A DNA stretch of 64,000 nucleotides from Mermis nigrescens (taxonomy: Eukaryota; Nematoda; Enoplea; Mermithida; Mermithidae), in assembly GCA_036768485.1 (NCBI GenBank), contig JAVLUZ010000142.1, forward strand, positions 22,534,290-22,598,289. Direction: 5' to 3'. The notes below the pieces were generated by a model. It had not been told where the DNA came from, did not search any database, and saw only the letters and a program-made list of their open reading frames with translations. The first letter of the stretch is position 1. Each line of letters begins with the position of its first letter. Below are positions 30,201 to 40,500 of the stretch, one piece after another. Position numbers and translations under genes: made by a program.

Positions 30201-33200
30201 TGTGCCGACCACTGTTGACTGGAAAAAAATAAGACAGAAACACGTTTAACTCCCCCATTGTTTTGACTTTACCCCTCCCGGAAAAGCTAAATATTGATGT
30301 AAACAAAAGCAATTCGCTGCGACGCGTACAACTTAGAAGGTACTTTATTTTTATCCTATTCGACCTTACCCGACTTCTGAACAGAGAAAGTGGCGAATAA
30401 AAAAATGGACAAACACGCATTTTTACTGTCCACCACATTGTAAACTTTAAAAATCTGAACCTAACGCCCCATTGAGTGAAAATAAATTCGGTTCGGGCCT
30501 GTTTGTAGCTCTTTGATTGTAGTACGTTTATATGTGCCAAACTTATGCTCCGCAAAATATCTGATTTGATTTGCCAATCAAAATACGAATAACTATCAGT
30601 TTTTTCGCCCATTCTACACCTCATATTTCGAACCTTACACCCCCATAAACAACTCAATATTACGTTTTTTTGAACGCAGAATGCTTCGACGTGTAGCCCT
30701 TAGAAGTTACTTTATTTCTATTTCATTCAATCCATCCCAACTCATACTCGAAAAAGTTGGCATCTTGGACAAAATCTGTTTTTTTACACATCCACTAGAG
30801 TGTAAAGTTTAAACCCCTGGTACTAACTGCGTATTGATTGTAGAAAAGTTTGCTAGTAAGCACAAGATAACCCTTGATCCGTAGTACATTTCTGTCAGAA
30901 AAAATTTCTCAAAATTCATAACCGGAGTTGTTGGCAGACATAAAAAAGTCGAAAACTCGACCAAAATGTGTCTTTTCACCCCCAGATTTTCGCACTCTTT
31001 ACACGCCTATTCGAGAACAAAGGCGATATTAAAAAAACAAAAACATTAACATCTGCAGAATTCCTCCCTCAACGAATCTATGCCATTGACTTGCTTGAAG
31101 AGTCAATACTGACTTGTTTATAAGCCCGGTAAAAAACCGCCGAAATTCGCTTTATGTATGTTATAACGTTACGCCAAAACTTTACACCTTCTTTACACAA
31201 TCATTTTTGAGTGTAAAGAAAGAAAAGACAGGCAGCGAATTTTTTTATCTTTTTTTAAAAAACGCACCTCCCAGATGTGTACCGTTATAGCTGTAGGGGG
31301 TGCACAGGTGTTGGGGGTACCTGAGTATATTATAGGTACGCGCTGACGCGCTACCTATGAGTAAATACTGACCCTAAAATAAGATAGTAAACTTAAATTT
31401 GGAGTTTTACAAAACGATAAATGAAGAAGCCGTCGGATCACTTATCCACTTAACCTAAATAGATGAATAAAGTCAAATGAAGTGCATGGTTTTGCAAGAA
31501 GAATTAAAAAAATGAAAAAGTCAGTAATCAGAAGATTTTAACTTATTATTCTTTTATTAAATCCACATGCGAGAACGGATACGTCAGCCACTTGCGCGAA
31601 CTCGACATATCGGCGGATTTTGATACTTAGTCACTCATAATTTCGCTAAGTTAAGTGTGGACAATAGATAAAAATCTGATTTCATTCTCCTACTTTCAAA
31701 CAACATCCTATACTTATTACGCTGCAGGTTTTTTAACATATCGACATATAGGAACATATGATTAGGTGCCTGTATTAACACAATGCGCGTTAACTGAGTC
31801 TCGCAGCGAAGATTTTAGCTTGATTATACTATTTTGAAAAATATTCATCATTCTACTGAAGTTTAAGAATAGTCTATTTATAATTATGAAAATAATTATT
31901 TATTAAAGACGAGTCAAAAACCTCTGAAATAAGAAAAATCTGATCAAACAATATGCAATGCGGAGTTATCCATCGGCATTAGAAAATAGATGTATAATTC
32001 AAAGTTCGCCTCTTCATACCTCAACAAATACTGGCTGTAGAAAAGTTTAAAGGTTAGATTCGTTATTCTGACTTTACGGAGAACTTTTTTTAAATTCATC
32101 ATCCACGACGCTCTGAGCGGAAAAAATTTTTTTCAGTATAAAGTTTACACCTGCACTAATAACGCAATATTGATTGTAAAGAAACAAAATAAATTTTGAC
32201 GTGTAGCGCTTAGGACGAGGCACGTTTTGAAGATAATAACCACGTTCTGTCTACTAAGTGTAGAATATGGCAGGAAAAAAAATATTTTTTGTCCCAGACT
32301 ATTTACAATAAACCGCCTCTAAATTTTGAAATATTACTTTTTCGAAAAAAACAAAAACACACCCCTAGATTTTATAACTGTCTACCTTTTCAAACCAATC
32401 AGACTACATAGAATGTAAAACTGAGTTAAATATGCTTCTGCACATGAAGACAGTGAAAAACTCGTCTACTTTACACTCCTGTGCAACAACTAATGAGTGT
32501 AAAGAAATTTTAAGACCAGATTCGTAACCTACTAATCAGTGAAACATTTTCAACAAAATTGGCCCTCCGCCGATCATTTGACTTTTTAGGTGTTGTGCTA
32601 ATAACGCAATATTGGGTGTATAGACACAAAATAAACTAGGATCTGTAACGCTAAGGTCAGGGCACATATTAAGCATAATTAGCATGTTTCGCCTAATTAG
32701 CGGAGTAGCTTAATAAATAAATTTTGTTTTTCGTCTCGAACCCTTCACACTAAAACGATCACAGATCAAGAAATATTGCGTTAAAATAGGAAAAAATTTG
32801 GCCTCGAGACATTGTAACCTTCTACATTATAGAACTGACTGGACTGCACAGAAACCAAAATTGAGTTAGATAAGCTGTGCCACACACAAAGAGTAAAAAC
32901 ACGCATACTTTACACTTTTGTGCAACAACCTTTGAGTGTAAAGAAAATTCTAAGGTCAGATTTGTAATCTACGGCTCAGGGGCAACATTTTAAAAAAATT
33001 GGCCCTCCGCAAATTAATTCATTTTTCGTTTTACACTTTACACACTCATTGCTAAGTCGGTATTGAGTGTAAACAAAAACAAAAAAACCTACATCGAGTT
33101 TTTTAATTATCTATCGATTAAAAAAACCGCGCCTACCAGGTATGTGCCGTTGTTGCTGTGAGGGGGGACACATCGCACTCGCTGTGATAAACATAAATGT

Positions 33201-36200
33201 AAGAAAAAAGGATGGCCAAGTTTATTATAGGTAGCGCTGTCGCGCTATCTATGATATATAGGTAATTTCGTTAGTTTGCAATATTATTTAACTATTTTTG
33301 ATTTTTTAACATTCGTTAGCGCAAAGTTCGAACCGAAGTATACAAAAAATAAATACGAGTGTGAGCGGGGCCGCATTTAAGAGGGTTAGGCGATCGCTCC
33401 GTTGGTTGAAAAAAATTTTAAGGTAAGGTAATGAAAAGAAGATGTTAGAAAATCTTAACTTTTCAAGGCCTACTGAGAGAGAAGAACTTTTTGTCGTAAA
33501 GTTCAAAAGATAAGATTCGAAATTGTGACTAAATGGTCTACAAAACCAACATTTCTCACCAAATTGATCAATTTCCCATATTATTTATCGTCAAAAGTCA
33601 CATAATGCTGCCGAAATGGGCTTAAATGCTAAAACACGCGGTCGTATCACATAAATTTTTATTCATTTCTATCATCTGAAAAGCAAAACAAGCAAGAGCA
33701 CTAAATTTACTGGTCCGGATTGAACCCCCCCCACCTGCCGACCCTAACCTTGTGCATCTACGACTTACAGCTTTTTTACCGCTTACAGCGAGTAATTTGC
33801 CGACATTATAAATGTTTAACACGCAAGCAGATGTGTACTTTGACAACACACATTTGTCACTTTCCCCTCAGATTTTCAAAGCTCGACAGCCAAAATTTAA
33901 AAATCATATTTGCTCCAGTAAAAAATCTATTATCATTTCGACTCTCACGTATATATCCTTAGCTATTTTGATCCAGTCATCAAATGTCATATTTGACGAA
34001 TCGGTCAAAGGGTCATATTCGAACAACCAGTACAGAATGCGTCTCTCCTCGTCTTTAATTGGTCTGCATGCAATGTGACAAGCACTTTCAACCCGGTCCG
34101 GTATAACTACCTAACACCATAGGTGGGCAGCACGAAAATTCTGGGGGATGCAAGATTCTTCAAAGGTCAAAAATGGTCTTAAAAATTGTGGTATGGCAAA
34201 AAACACCATTTTTAAACGTTTCTCATCCAGCACTATCCATTGGCATCAGAAACTTGCGAAAAAAAAACAAAAAATATTTAAAAATTGAATTCTGGGGGGG
34301 TATTTTGGTTTCTGGAGGGAAGGGGTATCCGGCCTCTAAAGGGTGTAAGTAAACCCCTCACGCCCACGTGTGCATAACACTACTATGTATATACGTACAA
34401 AGGCGGACAGAGCCGCTCGTTCAGCCAAAAAAATAATACAAAAGCTGATTATATCTTTTCAGTCAAGCTTTAGGATCCAAAGTTCAGGGGGCAAACTGAG
34501 TTTCCTTAGACAGGATAAAATAAATAAATATGTAAATAAATAAATAAATAAATATGTTAAAAAAATAAATAATTAAATATGTAAAAAATAAATAAATAAA
34601 TCAATATAAATAATTAAGTAAACAAATACGTAAATGCGTCATGTCAAATTCGTTTGATAGCAATTTACATCGAGCAAGTTGTCCAAAGACATAATCTAAA
34701 GCGGCTAATGACTAAGTCGCGTCTTTCTGAAAAATGACTCTGGGAAATTTGAAAAATTTTTTCACTTCAAAGGCTAATTATATGAAATTTAAGTTGCAGT
34801 AACGAGCTTGGTTGAGTGAATTTTAGAGCATATATGTCTCTCTTACCTAACAAAACGAGCAAAAACAAAAGGGCCGTATTATATATCTTGCTTGAATAAT
34901 GAGTCTTTTTGCCTGTTACGATTTTTTTGAAACAGCAAAAAACACCTATAAAACGATTTAAAAAGGCGAGTTTTTGACACAAAAAAATTCAGGGATCTCA
35001 AGATTGGGACATCGGCGAAGGCCAAATTTAAGTGGAGTATCCAAACAAACCCCTTAATTGCATTATGACGCTGTGACATTCTATTAGTCGTTTTGTGTAT
35101 TCCGAAATCGAATCGTACTCAAAGGTGGGCAGCACCGAAATTCTGGGGGGGAGTGAAAAAATTTTCAAAGGTCAAAAAATGGTCTTAAAAGTGGTCGTAT
35201 GGCGAAAAAACACCATTTTTCGACGTTTCTCATCGAGCACTATCCAATGGCATCAAAAAATCGCTAAAAAAGCAAAACAAATTTCAAAATTTGAATTCCG
35301 GGGGGTAGTTTTGATTTCTGGGGGGGGTATTTCAACTTCTTAGGGGTGCATACCCCCAACCCCCACGCCCACGTGTGATCGTACTGTAAGTTTTTGGGTG
35401 CTTGAAATAAAATAGTCAAAATATTAGTGCAATGATAGCTTCGACTTACGGTAGAACGTACGGCTTCATTTTAAGATCCATAAAATGCGAGTCAGCGTAT
35501 TGTTTATCGTGCAAATGCGGAATGGCGCGTATGGCTTGCGGCAAATAATCTGGCACAGTTACGTAAGCTTGAAAAAATAAGTAATTCGCAAAAACACAAT
35601 TATAGCAAAAAACACTTATATACATGCATCGAACTTGTAACAGGGGCGTACATGTAACAGCGGAATGGGGGATACCCCAGCCAAAGTTAAGCCGTCCCCA
35701 TATCCCCCAAAGCCAGAAAATTGTTGACCCCTCCCCATCTATAAAAAAATTGAATTTTCGACCGTTTTAGGTGTTTTTTGGCCGTTTTTGGCCAAAAACT
35801 GAAGGTCATTCACCCCACCCCTAAAAATAGCCGGGCTCCCCCACCAAAATTTTCGAGCCGTTACATGTACGAACATGGGATGCAAACATGTCACAGCTTG
35901 AAACTTTGCATGTGAGTTCCCGGCCATAAGAAAACGGCCAAAAACGAAAGCTTTCGACAAAAATGGGAAGTTGAAGTCGATAATTTTCTAGCTTTCACTG
36001 GGGAAACCCAATTCCCGAACTCCATGTACGGGCACGTATCTCTGAGGGGAATGGGTGGGGAGTTCGAACCCCCCAAAATTCCGAACAATCGGACTTTGTA
36101 ACGTTATTTTGTGCGTTTTTTGGCCTTTTTGGGCATAGTCCCCCCAAAAAATTGGTGTTGGTTCTCCCAGAATAGGACGGCCAGCTACGTGCCTGTCCAT

Positions 36201-37483
36201 TTATAGGAGGATGAGATGATGGGAGTCCCCTTAAATTCGTCCCCCTACTTAACCAAAAATTTTGAGCTGTTACATATCTGGCATGCATTCATATATAAGG
36301 TCAGGTATCCTTGTAAATACTGACATATGTCCTATATCCCGTATGTACAGGAACAAACTTTAAAATTGTAACTTTCTCTGAAACAATGCGTTAAAGTAAT
36401 GAACTCAGTTTTGAATTTTTCGAAAAAATGAAACATTTATCAATTATTTATCTAGAAATTTTATGTTTAAAATAAAAATCTACACGCTTTTTCAAGAAAA
36501 TTAAATAGGTAGGTAACAAAAAATTATAGTAATGTTAATACAATAAAATAAATATTAATTGTTTTGTTTTTTCGTATTCCAGCGGTTTACGGTTAAAAGA
36601 GATATATGTATGTACATATATCACAACTGTTAATTAAATACTGAAATCTGTTATAACGCATCGCGGCCTTCAACACACCACTATATGCATACACCTGCAC
36701 GAATATAAGGACTCGAGATTTTGGAAGGGTAGGCGACAATTTTTAAGGGGATTGACATTCCATTTTTGGCCCAAAATGGCAAAAAAATCATAAAAAAGCT
36801 AGAAAAGCAAGTTTTTTCCCGACAGCCGAGAGCATAGGGGTGAAAACTTAACCTTTGGATGGGAGAGTCGATTTTGGACATAGGAATCCTTCACAGCCTG
36901 GTGCATGTGACTGAATGTATATATGTACCAGTTCGAAATTTCTGGAGAAAGCTTCCTGGTCAATTTTCGGGAGATTAGGGTAAATGGCCTCTAATTTTTT
37001 GCCAAAACAAAAAACACCTAAAAATGGCAAATAAAGCAAGTTTCCGCCAAAAATCGGGGAAGATAAAAAAATTTTCAGTCTTTGGAGGGGTGAAAGACGA
37101 CCAACTTTGAGTTGAGGATCCCTATCTCCCTATTACATGTATGACTGTATGTATCATGCGCGTATTTAGAGGAGGTGGGGCGGCCGCCCCCTCCTTGTCT
37201 TCAAAAAATTCTGGGCGCGGTAGAGAAAAATGTTTTTTTAAATGATTTTAGTCATTTTTTATGACGATTTCTCACTTTCTTGGCACTCTAAAAATTTTAT
37301 TTTTACGTCAGAAGAGTTATGTACAAAACAATGATTTTTTAGTTCTTACTATGATTTCTCGAGTATTTTTTATTGCTTTATGCCGATTTTTGCACTAATT
37401 TTCTGCCTTTTCCGTGAAAACCTTCAAAAATTTCCATTCTTATTCTCACATCATTAATGATATTAAAGATTGAAGATTATTAA

Positions 37484-37578
<95 letters not shown>

Positions 37579-40500
37579 AGACGTCAAAAAACGCTACTTC
37601 AAGCATAGTGGACGGAATTTTATGGCAAGTTTGGTCACTTCTAGGAAAATTTGGGGTTTGCCCCCCTGTAAGAAAATCCTGGATCCGCCACTGGCATTTA
37701 TATAGGAATGTATGCAACAGCTGAAGCATATTTGCTTAAAAAAATCGGCAATCTCACATTCGTCAACAATTTTCATGCCAATCGTCCCACCACTATACAA
37801 CACCATTACTCGACTTTCTTTCTCGCGAGGTTTCACTAGACCATCTAATAGTTCTTTAACCATTGACGAGTCCGCGCCGAGACTGGCCTTTCTGATCGCC
37901 TGAAGGACGGAAAAAGAGTATAAATCATACGTAGGCAGCAAGAAAATTCTTGGGAGTCATCGTGGGTAAAATTGCCAAAAATGTTACTGAAGATATAATT
38001 CTAGGGGTCTACAGTAATCTGGGGTGTTTTCAACTTCTAGGGGGTACAACGCCCCAAACCCCCTTCCCCCACACCCATGTGTGGTATCGACGCACGATTG
38101 TGAATTCGGTGGCCAGGAAAGAACAAGTCAGAACTATTAACTACTTTGAAACAAGTAAGTTTAAAAAAATCAGTATTAGCTTTTGCTCAGACTTTCAGGC
38201 AAAGGTGAAAATCGAAAATTCGGATGGTACAGCTGTAGCAGGGAAGCTACCGTTGGATAGAAATAGTATAATTTGGTGTTAAACCCGTGGGGTTGATGTT
38301 GTAGTGAAACATATTCTCAATGAATATATTGCGCAGAAGTAAGCAAGAGCCCGAGTAGTCGCTCAATACTACACACGCATGTCAGAGCGGAAGATCCGGG
38401 AAACCGAAGTGGGTAAAACTTTGCTCACTAAGCAACGCGATTGGCAGGTTGCCACGTTAAACAGCTAAGTGCTCTGTAAAATCATTCTACTGTCAACAAC
38501 GATAGTATCGCTTTCAAACTCGTTTTTGAGCATTTGCGGCAAATATCTATCCTTTTTTAAGTCACAACATCCATAACTTTTTGTTTTTTTTCTTTTTAGA
38601 CTGAAAAATACCTATTAATCTTTTGAAACTCGAAAAAAAACAATTTTATATATAGGATTTCCGAACACGCACATTATGCTTCTGATTCCAAGAAAAGGCT
38701 ATATGCTAGCTAATTTCTGAACCCAAAAAAGGCTATATAGCAATGTTTTTTCGGCCAAAATGGATTTACGAGGCTTGTCTGACAATGACATTGTTTTTTA
38801 TTCAAAAACAGCAATATAGCGAAAATGATAGCCTATTTTTCAACATATTCGCCAGTTAAAACACTTCAACCAACGGTTCCTGCATTTCATAATCCCTTCA
38901 TGCCAGAAACTAATGGGCGATTATCTAGCCATGCAATAGCAGCTGCTTTCATCATCAGTGGCTATCAGCTTTTTAAATATAGCCATCACTTTTTTAAAAC
39001 TAAGGAGAGGTTATACTCCCCTCTCACCCTCATGCCCATGTGTAACACCTATGTATAGTGAATGCTAGTTAAGTACAATACGGTACAGAATGCGTTCGCT
39101 GTGCTATGCAAATATGCGTTTTTGACCTCTGATACTTTACTTTAGCCCATTTCAGGGTATCTGACAATAAAAAATCACACTAATCTATCAATACATCGAT
39201 TAAATTCTGATATTCTTACCGCCTTCGTGTAAAATTTGATGTCGTTTTAATGACATAACCAGACATGCACGTCGGGGAGGATTTGGGGGTCCTGACCATA
39301 CCTGGGCGTGGGGGGTTTGTGGTATGCACCCCCCCCGAGAAATCAAGATACCTCCAGAAATCAAGATACCCCCCAGAAATTAAATTCAATTTTTTAAATT
39401 TTTTTCGTTTTTTTTCGCAATTTTTTGATGCCAATGGATAGTGCTTGATGAGAAACGTCGAAAAAAGGTGTTTTTTACGCCATACCACCATTTTAAGGCC
39501 ATTTTTTGACTTCTGAAAAATCTTGCACTCCCTCTAGAATTTTCTTGCTGCCCACGTATGGTCCTGACCCTTCCCCAAGATAAAACATAAAAAATTTTGT
39601 ACGGAAAATGAGGCAAAATGGAGGCAAAAAAGGATGAAAATCAAACTTTCTTCAAAAGTGCTCCAGATTGACCACAAACTGTGTAATAACGTAGTTTTAA
39701 CGCTATTTTAGCGCAATTTTTGAGATCATTTTGGCCCAAAAAAGCTCAATTTCTGACCTCCAGAAAGGCTGACCCCCCAGATCGGCCATACTGTGCACCT
39801 ATGGACATAACTGGAATCGCGGAAAGGGCAAAAAATTTTCGTTAGTCTTACCATATGAACCGAAATCTTCAGGTTTTCGAATGTCAACAAAACAGAAAAT
39901 CGCCAAACACAACACGATTTTCGCATCTTTACCATACATGATCTTGGAGGGCCCGGAGAAAAATTTTCATCCCACGCAAAAATTTTTTTTACTTCTTCCC
40001 AGAATTGGCAAGTTCCACAAATTTTCTAAAAAGTTGTAGAAAAGATACTTTTTCAGCGTTATTTGCTCAAAAGTGCCAAATTTTTGGCGCTTCGCGCCAT
40101 AATACTCATGTTTTGACTATATTTGTTCAATTTGCTCCGATTGTTTCGATTTCTTCGAAATGTTTTTATGTTTTTATGCTCAAGAAAGATAGAGCATCGT
40201 CAAGAACGCTAAAAAAAGATGTTTTTGGCGCGTATGTACCTACCATTTTTCGACCGAAAAAAGGCATTTTATTATTTCAATCCCCCCCGAAATTCCCATG
40301 CTGTGCATGTATGATCTTTACTATTACATATTTTGAAGTCAATTTTACAAGTAACAAATAAAAACGTTATATTTTATTAAATTAACGTAAACTTAAGAAG
40401 CATTAAGATACATTGGCTGATTTAAACTTTTAAAGATAATACTGGGACTTTATAAAGAGAAATAACACATTCCGACGCTGATAAATCTTAATATTTTCGT

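Noticed and set aside
30190..30657. 155-codon minus ORF
   Set aside because: It spans the GTGTAAA repeat and the R11 end, has biased but repeat-like content and no family resemblance; a chance ORF is likely.
29190..33254. CRISPR-like array
   Set aside because: Half-sites are irregularly spaced, spacers are not of uniform length, and the host is a eukaryote.
37463..37729. Poly-Asn / poly-Leu ORFs
   Set aside because: They are translations of the (ATT)n microsatellite.
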